Shown: positions 52,199 to 62,247, counted from the first letter of the stretch. The stretch is DNA of 64,000 bases from Halobaculum saliterrae (GCF_009831625.1 NZ_WUUS01000008.1:166658-230657), one strand, 5' to 3'. Numbers and translations are program-made. The notes: a model not told the origin generated them from the letters alone.

Positions 52199-53125
52199 AT
52201 GAACGACGCACGCGTGCTGGTCACCGGCGGCGCGGGGTTCATCGGATCGAACCTCGCGAACACGCTGGCCGCGGCCGGCAACGACGTGATCGCGCTCGAC
52301 AACGAGTACCTCGGAACCCCTGAGAACCTCTCGGACGCCGTCGAGTACGTGAAGGCGGACGTGCTCGACGACGACCTCCCGACGGACGTGGACGTGGTGT
52401 TCCACCTCGCGGCGCTGTCCTCGCGACAGATGCTCGAGGAGAACCCCCGGCAGGGCGCCCGCGTCAACATCGAGGGGTTCGTCAACGTCGTCGAGCAGGC
52501 CCACGACGACGGCTGCGACACGATCGTGTACGCCTCGACGTCCTCGGCGTACGGTAGCCGGACGGAGCCGAGCCCCGAGGACATGGACCTGGAGGCGTCG
52601 ACGGGGTACGACGCGTCGATGCTCGGGCGCGAGCGCTATGCCGAGTACTACAACGACTTCTACGACGACCTGACGTGTGCGGGCGCGCGGTTCTTCTCGG
52701 TGTATCAGGGGTACGGCGGCGCCGAGGGGCACAAGGGCGAGTACGCGAACACCGTCTCGCAGTTCACCGACGACATCGCCAACGGCGAGTCGCCCGTGCT
52801 GTGGGGCGACGGGTCACAGACGCGCGACTTCACCCACGTCGACGACATCGTCCGCGGGCTGGAGGCGATCGCGGATCACGAGGTGGCCGGCGTGTACAAC
52901 ATCGGGACGGGCGACCCGTACTCGTTCAACGAGATGATCGAACTGATCAACGACGCGCTCGGCACCGACGTGGAGCCGGAGTACGAACCGATCCCGCTCG
53001 AGAACTACGTCCACGACACCTGCGCCGACATCACGAGGATCCGCGAAGCGACCGGCTGGGAGCCCGAGATCGGCTTCGAGGAGGGCGTCCGGCGGGTGTG
53101 CGCGCCGTACCTCGACGACGAGTAG
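52199..53125 (+). CDS. NAD-dependent sugar-nucleotide epimerase/dehydratase-like, atypical active site
   Basis: 308 residues, extended SDR. VLVTGGAGFIGSNLANTLA binds NAD and HLAALSSRQMLEENP is the GalE-like loop. The expected Y-x3-K reads Y137-D-A-S-M141 (GYDASMLGRERYAEYY): tyrosine is kept but lysine is methionine. The substrate half (FFSVYQGYGGAEGHKGEYANTV, WGDGSQTRDFTHVDDIVRGL) is intact. It looks like a UDP-sugar epimerase or dehydratase for surface glycans, but loss of the lysine makes activity uncertain. ATG 52199. Confidence 0.85.
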   Translation: MNDARVLVTGGAGFIGSNLANTLAAAGNDVIALDNEYLGTPENLSDAVEYVKADVLDDDLPTDVDVVFHLAALSSRQMLEENPRQGARVNIEGFVNVVEQAHDDGCDTIVYASTSSAYGSRTEPSPEDMDLEASTGYDASMLGRERYAEYYNDFYDDLTCAGARFFSVYQGYGGAEGHKGEYANTVSQFTDDIANGESPVLWGDGSQTRDFTHVDDIVRGLEAIADHEVAGVYNIGTGDPYSFNEMIELINDALGTDVEPEYEPIPLENYVHDTCADITRIREATGWEPEIGFEEGVRRVCAPYLDDE

Positions 53126-53480
53126 CCGACCCCGACGCGACCGACGACCCCATCCGCGGGAGCAAGGCAGGGACGCTCACGAGGGGTCACGCGTCGTCAC
53201 CATTCTTGTCAGCCACCCGGTTGTTCTGAACACGATCCGTTTGAGACAGCAGCAGCACCCGCCGGTCGGTCGTCGCCGCGCGCCGTCTCGACGAGTCGAT
53301 CGTGACGGGGTGTTCGGACGACGACCACCGTGCAGTGCCCGGATTCTTTTTCAACTCGAGTGTTCAGTATCTATAATCAGTTTCGGATAACTACATTTTA
53401 CCCTGACAGGTTCGGGACATATGTCAATTAGCGTCACAGTACAGTAGTTTTAATATCTGATGTATGTCAGCCGCCGGCAA
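53126..53480. other. AT-enriched promoter region upstream of the subtilisin gene
   Basis: The last 130 bases drop sharply in G+C, unlike the rest of the window. GTTTTAATAT at 53447-53456 is a strong TATA box 25-34 bases before the mini-ORF ATG at 53481. No ORF is credible in this gap. Confidence 0.55.
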
Positions 53481-53564
53481 ATGGGAGCAGTAGACAGGGT
53501 CCGGGGAGTACTCGCTGGGGAACGACTGCGGAACGGGAACGTCTCGGGGTGTGTTCGGCCGTGA
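53481..53564 (+). CDS. 27-codon leader ORF overlapping the subtilisin start
   Basis: Encodes MGAVDRVRGVLAG...VSGCVRP and stops with the TGA of GTGA, whose GTG (53561) starts the giant protease. Its ATG is at leaderless distance from the best TATA box in the region (53447-53456), so the mRNA 5' end is expected at this ORF. Probably a coupling leader; a peptide function is unknown. Confidence 0.5.
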   Translation: MGAVDRVRGVLAGERLRNGNVSGCVRP

Positions 53565-56500
53565 CACGAACGCGACGCCGTGTCGGGGCGGTCCTCGCGT
53601 GTCTGTTGATGGTGGTCGGCGCGGCAGCGCCGGCGGTCGGAGCCGGGGGAGCGGGAGAGTCCCCGGTTGAGGGGCCGAGCGATATCGGCTCCGAGGCGAC
53701 AGCTGATTCGAGCGGGTCCTCGACGAACGACGTGACGCGTAACTCGACCGACGCCGACCGAGCGGAGTTGTCCGATCCGCTCCGACTACAACTGTCGCAG
53801 GTCGACGACGGCGAGCGGATCCCCGTGCTCGTCGTCTTCGAGACGCAGCCCGAGGAGTCACTCCCGTTGGGATCGCTCTCGGCGACGGAGGCACGAACGC
53901 AGATGAAGCAGCTCGCACGGAGCGAACAGGACCGCGCCCGGAGCGTCCTCGCCGAGGAGCGCGCCGCCGGTTCGGCCGGCGAGGTCACGACCTTCTGGAG
54001 CCGGAACGCACTGGCGGTCAGTGCGACCGAGGACGTCATCAAGCGGTTAGCCGGGCTTCAGTCGGTCGAACGGATCGTCTATGACCGGCAGGTGACGGTG
54101 TCGGACGCTAACTCGACCGGGATCCCAGCGGTCGACCGGATCCTGTCCGACTACAACACGTCGGCGACGCCGGCCGGCTACGAGCGCTCGACGAGCGGTG
54201 AGGCCGCGTGGGGCGTCGAGTACATCGGCGCCGACGAGGTCCAACAGCGCGGTGTGACCGGTGAGGGTGTCAACGTCAGCGTCGTCGACACCGGGATCGA
54301 CGACGACCACCCGGCGCTGCAGGGACAGGTCGTGAAGTGGAAGGACTTCACCGGGAACAACGCCTCCTCGCCCGTCGACCCCGACGGGCACGGCACGCAC
54401 GTCGCCGGGACCGTCGCCGGCCGTCCGGACGCCGAGCGCGCCGTCGGGGTCGCTCCGGGCGCGAACCTCTTCGGCGCCCGCGCGCTGGGTGCCGACGGCA
54501 GCGGCAACTTCTCCGACGTCATCGCGGCCTTCGAGTGGAGCGCCGAGCAGGACGCGGACGTCATCTCCGCGTCGCTCGGCGCACCGCCACTCACCTCCGA
54601 GACGGCCGGAAACGCGACTGCTCCCGGCGTCGGTGGCACATCGAGTCACGAGTTCGAGGTGGTGTCGAACGCCTCCGTCGGAACGAACGGTAGCGACGGA
54701 GCCGCCTACAAGCCGTCGTACGTACTCGTGATATTGGAGCCGACGGCGATCAATGGCACCACAATCGACGCCAGCCGGGAGCCGGAGCGTGCCGGTCAGG
54801 CCGTTCGGAACCTCTCCGTACGAGCGCTGGATCCGAACGGCGACCGCTCGCTCGATCAGTCCTCCGCCGGCTTGGTTTTCCGGACCGGGGAGGTGCCTCC
54901 CGGGCTCATCGTCCGGAAGTTCAAGCCGTCGAGCGGCCGGATCGACGAAGCCGGGAACTGGACGCTCTCGGTTCAGAACAACAACGACGTCAATGTCACG
55001 TACCAGTACACGACGCTTACCGTCTACCCGACGAACGGCTCAGACATCGTCTCCGAGGCAGTCAACGAGATCGCCCGGACCCACGACGTGGTTCCGGTCA
55101 TCGCGGCCGGCAACTCCGGAGCGCTCTTCGGCAACCGGACGATCGAAACCCCGGGAGCGGCCGAAACGGCGATCACCGTCGGCGCGACCGAGTTCCGCTC
55201 GCAGGCCGTTGTGGCCTTCTCCAGCCGCGGGCCGGTCGGGTACGGGTCGGAAGCCAGGCCGGGTGTCACCGTCACTGCACCCGGAACGAGCGTCCTTTCA
55301 ACATCGTCCCTGGAAGACGGGAACGGAAGACAATACGAGTCGTTCAGCGGAACCTCGATGGCGACGCCGCACGTCTCCGGGACGATCGCGCTGATGCTGG
55401 CGGCGAACCCGAACATGACGCGCTCGGACGTCCGTGATACGCTCCGGGCGACCGCGCAGGACACGCCCGCCCCGGACGCCGCGGAGGGCGCCGGCGTCAC
55501 CGACGCCTGGGCGGCGGCGAACGCGTCCGCCCCCAGCGGACTTAACGAGACCGGGACGCCGCCGCAGGGTATCCGTGATCTGTTCGCCGGTATCGGCGAC
55601 ACCGGCGAGGAGTTCGTCGATCTCCGGGTGGACCCCGTCAGCGATCCCGCGGGGGACTCGAGCAGTGCGCCCGACCTGCGGTACGCGAACAAGCAGTTGT
55701 TGGGCAGCCGTCTCGAACTCGGCTTCGCCGACGCCGGCACCGCGAACGCGACCGTCGAGGTGTACATTGATGCCGACCAGAACGACTCCACCGGCGATCC
55801 CGACCAGTCCGGAGCCGAGTTCAGAGCGATAATCAATCGCACGTTCGACGGCACGAGCTACGGCGCGGTGGTGCGGAGCCGGCAGTACAACGAGACGGCG
55901 GGCGCCTACGAGTCTACCCGGAACTTCTCCGCGCAGTACAGGACTGTCAGTGGCGAGTTCATCACGCTCTTCCCGTCCATCACCGACGGTCCGTACGAGA
56001 ACACTGGCCCCGTCGACTTCCATGTCGTCTCCAGCGACGAGTCCGGGAGCGCCTCGGACAGGCTCCCCGATTCGGGACAGCTAACCGACGGAAACGCAAG
56101 CAAGACGCTGAAGACCGTCGCTGTGGCGTGGAACTCCTCCGCGGGACAGCCGGCCACTGACGCGCCAGTGACGTTCCGAGTAATCGATGAAGATACCGAC
56201 CCGGACACGGTCGTCGCGAACGCGACCATGCTGACGGACTCGGAGGGTCGTGCCGTCCGGAACTTCTCGGTCGGGGTCGGCGACTACCGAGTCGAGGTGA
56301 CCGACGAGCGCGGCAACCGGATCACGCAGTCGTACAGCCTCCGTGACGCTCGTGTGGAATCCTTGGTTCAGCCCGATGGCTTCCCGAACCACTCGGTCGA
56401 CGACCGCCTCTACACGGTGGAGTCTAACAGTACGCTGACGGTCAACGTCCCCGTGTACGCCGATAACGAGTCCATGACGCCGTACGAGGGTCCGGCATCG

Positions 56501-59500
56501 GTCGCCGTCGGGCCGTACTCGGACGCCGGGTTCACGGTGAACGATCTCGTCGCTGACGACGGCGTCGTCACCTTCACCGTTGATCTCTCGCAGCATCGTC
56601 TCGACGAACTCGACGACGACATCAACGTTCGTCTCGCCCTCACCGGAAACTACAGCAATGCGTCACAGTACGTCTCCGCGGCGTACATCGACATCGCAGC
56701 CGACGGGGCGGTCCAGACGCGCCTCGGTCCGGAGACGACGACCGTCGTGCCCGGCGGAACCGCGACGTTCAGCTTCCAGCACGCCGCACGGGACGGGAAC
56801 GCCGTGAACGCGACGGCGGCGTACGAGGTGACGTGGATCACTGACCGGATGGTCGCGTCACTATCGAGCGAGCTCCCGACCGCCACACTCGGCCGGCTGA
56901 AGACGGTCGTCCAGACGGGCGGTCAGCAGGGCGAACTGACCTCGGCCGACCGGCGGGCGATCCGCACGGCGCTCGAGAACATCTCCGCCAGTCGGACTGC
57001 ACGGACGGTCGTGACCGGTAGCGCCGCGCCCGAACGCCACGGAGTCGGCACCTTCTCGGTCGAGGCCCCGGTCGACGCCCGGTACGGCTTCGTCACCGCG
57101 CAGGCGGCCACGGAGGGCGCCGAACCCACGACCGCCGTGGTGGCGATCGAAGGGCGGACCTCGCAGTACTACGACCGGCGCACGGAGCCGGCAGAGGACA
57201 GCAGGCGGTACAACCTCGACGTCTACTCGTACTCGAACGACTGGGGCGAACACAAGGAGGGCGACTACCTCGTCCCGAACGACACGTACGACGTCCACGT
57301 CTCGCTGTACGACTACAAGACGGACAGCTACGTCGACAACAAGACGGTGAACCTCTACACCGACGGCGGCGACGTGTACACCGTCGAGCTGAACGGGAGT
57401 GACACGGTCGTCACTGTCGACGCACCCGACACGGACTGGGTGAACGCCTCGTTCGACGAGCGCGAACAGCAGGTGTACGGCGTCGTGAACAACGCGACCC
57501 GTCCGGACGGGACGGCGGTCGCGGAGACCGATTACATCTATCCAACCATCCGTGAGGCGACGGGCGGGGACGGAGTTCGTCCCGACCCCGATCTGGGGTA
57601 CCGCGACGGCCAGCTGGCGGCGTCGGTAACGTACGAGAACGAGACCACGAACAGTGCTTCCGGCAAGCGGACGCTGCTTGTCCTCACTGAGCGACGGTCC
57701 TTCGACAACGTCCGCGACGTGTTCGTCGGATTCGAGGAGCCGACGAACGGCACGATCACTCGGAACATCACCGACACCGATGGTCCCGGACCTGAGGAGT
57801 CCGCCGAGTACCGACTCGGTGCGCGGACTCCCAGCGTCGACGACAACGTGCTGTGGATCGACGACCTCGAGCTCGGTGGCCTCCAGGTCGAGACGAACGT
57901 CGAGGGCGGCTTCACCGCCGGTGGATCGACCCCGGTCACGGTGACCGTCACCGACCGTAACGGCGACCCGGTTGAGGGCGCAGCCGTCACCTGGCGCCAC
58001 GTCGTCGGCTACGAGATGGACCGGAGCTACGAGGCGAGTGTGCCGTCCGAGCGGCCAGGAAGTACTCGCGTCGGCGTCACCGGACCGAACGGGACTGTGA
58101 CGTTCGATGTCTCGGTCACTGTTCCGGACGGCGTCTCGGCGGCGTTCCTCCAGTACAATGTCGGCGCAGCGACGGCGAACGCGAGCGCCACCGATCTGCA
58201 GAGCGAATTTAGCTCTGTCGAGACGACCGAACAGGTGACGGTCAACGGCACGATAACTGAGCCCGACGGGACGCCGGCCGCGAACGGCACGGTCGCGCTG
58301 TGGTCGCGCGACTCTACGGGCCAGACGATGGTCACCACGACGAACGCGAGCGGCGGGTTCAACGTCACGCTGAACGATGGGGCCGAGTACACCTATTCGT
58401 TCTACGGGACGGAGTTCGACAACGAGTCGTCGCTCAACGTTCGGGATGGTTCCCCGGACGTCCACTCGTTCGGTAACTTCGTTGCCGGGTCGGGAGAGAA
58501 CCTCGACAGACAGCTTCCCGAGGGATACGTCCTCAACGTGAGCGTCGTCGACGAGGACGGCGACCCTGTTCCAGCCGACGAGTTCACGCTCGGCGTGGCA
58601 TCGGTGCCCGGCTTCTCGCCGGATACGCGAGCGGGAGCGGCCGACCTACCGACCGACGCGAACGGGACGTTACAGTTCCCCAACGCGTCGGCGACTGGCA
58701 TCGAGATGGCCGGCGACGCGACAGTCGAGGTTGAGCCGACGGCCGACCGCTTCAGACAGGACGTAGTCGTCAGGGAGGTCACCGTCACGGACGCGACGAA
58801 CGTGACGGTCGAACTCGACGAGTACGACCGAGTGAACGTCACCGGTCAGTTCGTCAACGAGACGGGCACGGCGTTGGAGGGTGACGAGGTGCTCGTGTAC
58901 ACAGAGGCCTCGGACTCGATCGACACGGTTGAGACGGACGCGACCGGGAACTTCAGCGCCACCGTGCGCAACGACACCGGTGCCGCCGTCGGCTACCGGC
59001 AGCGCGGCGGCGTCGGCGGCGCGAACGTCTCGGCCGACGGTGTGCCGGACCTGTACTCCTACGGCGGGTTCAACGTGAGCGGGAACACCTCTCTCGGGAC
59101 GATCACGCTCCCCGAGGGCCACCGGGTGAACGTGAGCGTCGTCGACGAGGACGGTGACCGGGTGGAGAACGCGGTGCTCGTCGCGCGCCACTGGAACAGC
59201 ACTGACCGAGAGGCTGGCTTCATCACGGAGAATCAGACGACGGACGCCGACGGCCAGCTCGTGAACGAGCTGACCGGCCCGGTGTCGGTCTACGTCGCGC
59301 CGCCGGAGAACGCCAGTCGGTTCGAGAACCGGACGTACGTTCGTGACCTCACCGTCACGAATGAGACGAACGTCACGGTCACGCTGAACGAGACCGACTC
59401 CGAAACCGAACCCGGACCGACCGTCGCCGTCGAGGACGCTACGGTCGAGGAGGGCAACACGTCCACGGTGAACGTGACGCTCTCGGCAGTGCCGAACGGT

Positions 59501-60685
59501 CTACAGAACTTCGAACTCGCCGTGTTCACTGACAACAACACGACGGCGAACATCACCGGTGCGACCGTCAACCCGACGCTCAACCGCACTGACGTGGAGA
59601 TACGCGACGCAGGCAACGCGATCGTACTGTTCGGCGCCGACGACGACAACAACGTCACCGCCGGCGACGGCGAAGGGATACTCGCACAGGTCGAGGTGAC
59701 CGGCGTCAACGCAGGCGAGGCGAACCTGACGGTCGAGCCCGTTCTGTTCGAGGACGATAGCGGCGGGGAGTTCACCCCCGACACGCGGAGAGGGTCGGTC
59801 AACGTGACCGAAAGTACGACCGACGGCGGCAGTGGTGGCGGTGGCGACGGCGGCGACGGTGGAGACGGCGGTGGCGACGGAGGAACTGCCACCCCCATCG
59901 TGGCCCTCGAGGAGGTCGATGTCGGACTCGGAGGGACGGCCACGACGAACCTGACGATCTCGGAGGTTCCGAACGGACTCGACTCGTTCGAGATCGTCGT
60001 CGAGACGGAGGACAACACGACCGCGGCCGTCAGCGGGGCGACCATTGCCGCACAGTTCGGTGATGCGAACGTCAGGACTCTCGATGGCGGTATCGCGGTC
60101 GAGGTCAACGCCACCGATCTGGGTGACAACGTCACCGGCGGGGACACGAATGTCCGTCTCGCGGAGATCGAGGTGACCGGCGTTTCGCCCGGAAACACGA
60201 CGCTGACAGTCGTCCCGGAACGTGTCATCGACGACAACGGAGACTCCGTGACGGTGGATCCACGGAGTGCCAACGCGTCGGTCAACGGTTCGGTGTTCGA
60301 GTATTCGAACTTCAGCGTCACCCCCGAGAGCGGAACGGAACCGTTGAGCGTCACGGGGAGCGTGAACGTGACGAACGTCGGTAACGAGGCCGGGACCGTC
60401 TCGGTCGACTTGCTGGTGAACGGGTCCGTCAACGCGACCAAGACCGTGACCCTCGAACCGGGGGAGACGAGAACCGTTTCCGTCGGTTCGACCTCCCTCG
60501 ACGCAGGGAACTACGAGGTCGCTATCGACGGACTCGAACCCAGGTCTGTCGTCGTCAACAGGTCAGATCAGGTGATCACGGCGGATCCGACGACCACGAC
60601 AACGACGGAGACGCCCGGGTTCACCGTGGTCCTCTCGGTGTTCGCGCTGCTGTTCGCCGGACTCGTAGCGATCAGACGCGACTGA
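53561..60685 (+). CDS. Giant cell-surface subtilisin (S8) with cohesin-like domains and PGF-CTERM
   Basis: About 2374 residues from GTG 53561 (GTG 53549 would add four). Sec signal (VGAVLACLLMVVGAAAPAVGA), an I9-like propeptide (DGERIPVLVVFETQPEES), then an S8 domain with Asp243 (VVDTGIDDDHP), His277 (DGHGTHVAGTVAG) and Ser599 (GTSMATPHVSG); an insert of over 100 residues separates His and Ser. Then Ig-like regions, two related units of about 190 residues marked LPEGYVLNVSVVDEDGDP and LPEGHRVNVSVVDEDGDR, two cohesin-like domains split by a glycine-rich linker (near residue 2087), a CARDB-like domain, a Thr run and TPGFTVVLSVFALLFAGLVAIRRD, an archaeosortase (PGF-CTERM) sorting tail. Surface-anchored protease, heavily N-glycosylatable. 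Confidence 0.92.
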   Translation: MTRTRRRVGAVLACLLMVVGAAAPAVGAGGAGESPVEGPSDIGSEATADSSGSSTNDVTRNSTDADRAELSDPLRLQLSQVDDGERIPVLVVFETQPEESLPLGSLSATEARTQMKQLARSEQDRARSVLAEERAAGSAGEVTTFWSRNALAVSATEDVIKRLAGLQSVERIVYDRQVTVSDANSTGIPAVDRILSDYNTSATPAGYERSTSGEAAWGVEYIGADEVQQRGVTGEGVNVSVVDTGIDDDHPALQGQVVKWKDFTGNNASSPVDPDGHGTHVAGTVAGRPDAERAVGVAPGANLFGARALGADGSGNFSDVIAAFEWSAEQDADVISASLGAPPLTSETAGNATAPGVGGTSSHEFEVVSNASVGTNGSDGAAYKPSYVLVILEPTAINGTTIDASREPERAGQAVRNLSVRALDPNGDRSLDQSSAGLVFRTGEVPPGLIVRKFKPSSGRIDEAGNWTLSVQNNNDVNVTYQYTTLTVYPTNGSDIVSEAVNEIARTHDVVPVIAAGNSGALFGNRTIETPGAAETAITVGATEFRSQAVVAFSSRGPVGYGSEARPGVTVTAPGTSVLSTSSLEDGNGRQYESFSGTSMATPHVSGTIALMLAANPNMTRSDVRDTLRATAQDTPAPDAAEGAGVTDAWAAANASAPSGLNETGTPPQGIRDLFAGIGDTGEEFVDLRVDPVSDPAGDSSSAPDLRYANKQLLGSRLELGFADAGTANATVEVYIDADQNDSTGDPDQSGAEFRAIINRTFDGTSYGAVVRSRQYNETAGAYESTRNFSAQYRTVSGEFITLFPSITDGPYENTGPVDFHVVSSDESGSASDRLPDSGQLTDGNASKTLKTVAVAWNSSAGQPATDAPVTFRVIDEDTDPDTVVANATMLTDSEGRAVRNFSVGVGDYRVEVTDERGNRITQSYSLRDARVESLVQPDGFPNHSVDDRLYTVESNSTLTVNVPVYADNESMTPYEGPASVAVGPYSDAGFTVNDLVADDGVVTFTVDLSQHRLDELDDDINVRLALTGNYSNASQYVSAAYIDIAADGAVQTRLGPETTTVVPGGTATFSFQHAARDGNAVNATAAYEVTWITDRMVASLSSELPTATLGRLKTVVQTGGQQGELTSADRRAIRTALENISASRTARTVVTGSAAPERHGVGTFSVEAPVDARYGFVTAQAATEGAEPTTAVVAIEGRTSQYYDRRTEPAEDSRRYNLDVYSYSNDWGEHKEGDYLVPNDTYDVHVSLYDYKTDSYVDNKTVNLYTDGGDVYTVELNGSDTVVTVDAPDTDWVNASFDEREQQVYGVVNNATRPDGTAVAETDYIYPTIREATGGDGVRPDPDLGYRDGQLAASVTYENETTNSASGKRTLLVLTERRSFDNVRDVFVGFEEPTNGTITRNITDTDGPGPEESAEYRLGARTPSVDDNVLWIDDLELGGLQVETNVEGGFTAGGSTPVTVTVTDRNGDPVEGAAVTWRHVVGYEMDRSYEASVPSERPGSTRVGVTGPNGTVTFDVSVTVPDGVSAAFLQYNVGAATANASATDLQSEFSSVETTEQVTVNGTITEPDGTPAANGTVALWSRDSTGQTMVTTTNASGGFNVTLNDGAEYTYSFYGTEFDNESSLNVRDGSPDVHSFGNFVAGSGENLDRQLPEGYVLNVSVVDEDGDPVPADEFTLGVASVPGFSPDTRAGAADLPTDANGTLQFPNASATGIEMAGDATVEVEPTADRFRQDVVVREVTVTDATNVTVELDEYDRVNVTGQFVNETGTALEGDEVLVYTEASDSIDTVETDATGNFSATVRNDTGAAVGYRQRGGVGGANVSADGVPDLYSYGGFNVSGNTSLGTITLPEGHRVNVSVVDEDGDRVENAVLVARHWNSTDREAGFITENQTTDADGQLVNELTGPVSVYVAPPENASRFENRTYVRDLTVTNETNVTVTLNETDSETEPGPTVAVEDATVEEGNTSTVNVTLSAVPNGLQNFELAVFTDNNTTANITGATVNPTLNRTDVEIRDAGNAIVLFGADDDNNVTAGDGEGILAQVEVTGVNAGEANLTVEPVLFEDDSGGEFTPDTRRGSVNVTESTTDGGSGGGGDGGDGGDGGGDGGTATPIVALEEVDVGLGGTATTNLTISEVPNGLDSFEIVVETEDNTTAAVSGATIAAQFGDANVRTLDGGIAVEVNATDLGDNVTGGDTNVRLAEIEVTGVSPGNTTLTVVPERVIDDNGDSVTVDPRSANASVNGSVFEYSNFSVTPESGTEPLSVTGSVNVTNVGNEAGTVSVDLLVNGSVNATKTVTLEPGETRTVSVGSTSLDAGNYEVAIDGLEPRSVVVNRSDQVITADPTTTTTTETPGFTVVLSVFALLFAGLVAIRRD

Positions 60686-60988
60686 GCGCACGGGGTCGTC
60701 GATTCCGAGTCCTTCCCGGCCCCAACTCGTCCCGGCTGTTCTTCGCAGCTCCGAACGCATGGAGAGCCAGATCACGCTTCGTTCGAGTGGCTCCTTGTGC
60801 CGACTGGGATAGCATCGGTGGTGGAGAAGGCAACAACGCCACGTCACAGGTGCCCTCCTTGTTCGCTCGCCGGGGTCGACCGTTCTCAGACGTCACTGCG
60901 ACCGTCGTCCAGCAGTCCAACGAAGGAGTGTCACCGATCGAGCAGACGGATGGGAGGAGCGCTATTTGGAGATCCGTTCACTGTCGTG
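60686..60988. other. Gap between convergent subtilisin and surface-protein genes
   Basis: 303 bases between two convergent stops. No hairpin or T tract of note, and no ORF with genome-like codon bias. I see nothing in it. Confidence 0.4.
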
Positions 60989-62200
60989 TCACGGATCGTG
61001 GACGGCGAGCAGACACAGCCCGACGACGAGCGCGAGGAGGTAGCCGAGGGGACCGAACAGCGGCGCGCTCGTCGCGGTCGACCCGTCTCCGTCGCTCCTG
61101 CCGTCCCCAGTTCCGTCGGTGTCCGCCCGCGTGGTCACGTCACCGACAGTCGCGTTCGAGTCCGGAGTCACGGTCGTCCCGGCGGTGGGAGTCGGTGTCG
61201 TCCCGTCGGCGTCGGTCCCCGGCGCCGTCGTGGTCGGCCCGGTCGTCGGCGGGGGTGTGGTCGAGGTCCCGGCGGTCGCCGTCGCCGTCGAGGTGGCGGT
61301 CCCATCGCTCGATGTGGCAGTCTCGGTAGTAGTCGTGTTCGCCGTGGTCGTGTTCGTGGTTGTCGTGGTCGTGTTCGTCGTCGCCGTGGTCGTCGCAGTC
61401 GGGGTGGCCGTCGCCGTCGCCGTGGGCGTCGGGGTCGTCTCCCGGATGGAGACGGTTCCGGAGCCGCTCATGCCGAGCAGTTCCCGGGTCGTGTCGTCGA
61501 ACGCCGGGTCGCCGCGGACGCCGGTGACGACGGTGAACTCCCCGGTCCCGAACGTGCTCGCGTCGAACGTGGCGCTCCAGGCCGTGTCGTTCACCCGGGT
61601 CGCGTTGCGAACGACCCGCGTCGAGTCGTCGCCGACCGCGACGGTGACGTCGGTGAACGACGGCGCGTTCCCGCGTTCCTCGACGGTCGCGGTGACGGTG
61701 AAGGTGTCGTCGGGGTCGACCCGCTCCGGCACGGACTGATCGACCGTGTACCCACCGACGACGAACGGTTGGGCGGCGAGCAGCTCGCGCTGGTTGCCCG
61801 ACTCGTCGGTCACGGCGACGACGTAGGTGCCGACGTCGTAGTACCGGAGCGAAACCGAGAAGTCGTCGTCGCCGCGGCCGGCCTCCGTCTCGACGGCCGT
61901 CTGGTCGCCGTCGACGATCCTGACGGTGTAGTACTCGCCGTCCGGGGCGTCCACGGAGAACCGCAGGGTGTCCTGACTCGTGTACCGGCCGATATCGGTC
62001 ACCTCGACCGTCTCGCCGTCCGCGGTGTACTCGACGGCCGGAACCGCCACGGCGCCGTCGATAGCGACCGAGTAGTTCGGGTCGGTCGCCGCCAGCGCGG
62101 CCGGGACGACCGACGCGACGACCAGGACGGCGACGACGGCGGCGACCACGAGCGACGACCGACCGTCGCACCCGCGGTCGGAACCGCCCGAGGGCCTCAT
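60989..62200 (-). CDS. Mucin-like surface protein with C-terminal membrane anchor
   Basis: 403 residues. Signal peptide (SLVVAAVVAVLVVASVVPAALA), two beta domains of about 100 residues each (YSVAIDGAVAVPAVEYTADG to PFVVGGYTVDQSV, then FTVTATVEERGNAPSFTDVTV), a stalk of about 110 residues of Thr, Ser and Pro, and a single C-terminal helix (GPLGYLLALVVGLCLLAVHDP). The stalk is suited to O-glycosylation through the S-layer. Related haloarchaeal proteins often sit beside ABC exporters, and here it is divergent from one. ATG 62200 overlaps the stop of a 16-codon leader ORF. Confidence 0.8.
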   Translation of the reverse strand: MRPSGGSDRGCDGRSSLVVAAVVAVLVVASVVPAALAATDPNYSVAIDGAVAVPAVEYTADGETVEVTDIGRYTSQDTLRFSVDAPDGEYYTVRIVDGDQTAVETEAGRGDDDFSVSLRYYDVGTYVVAVTDESGNQRELLAAQPFVVGGYTVDQSVPERVDPDDTFTVTATVEERGNAPSFTDVTVAVGDDSTRVVRNATRVNDTAWSATFDASTFGTGEFTVVTGVRGDPAFDDTTRELLGMSGSGTVSIRETTPTPTATATATPTATTTATTNTTTTTTNTTTANTTTTETATSSDGTATSTATATAGTSTTPPPTTGPTTTAPGTDADGTTPTPTAGTTVTPDSNATVGDVTTRADTDGTGDGRSDGDGSTATSAPLFGPLGYLLALVVGLCLLAVHDP

Positions 62201-62247
62201 TCGGCACCCCCGGAAGAGCGGGAGGACGGTCGGGCGTGGCGTCGCAT
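62197..62247 (-). CDS. 16-codon leader ORF overlapping the surface-protein start
   Basis: Encodes MRRHARPSSRSSGGAE; its TGA overlaps the ATG at 62200 (ATGA). A GTTTTTATC TATA box (minus strand, 62271-62279) is 24-32 bases before this ATG and about 75 before the main ATG, so the transcript should begin at the leader ORF. Confidence 0.45.
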   Translation of the reverse strand: MRRHARPSSRSSGGAE

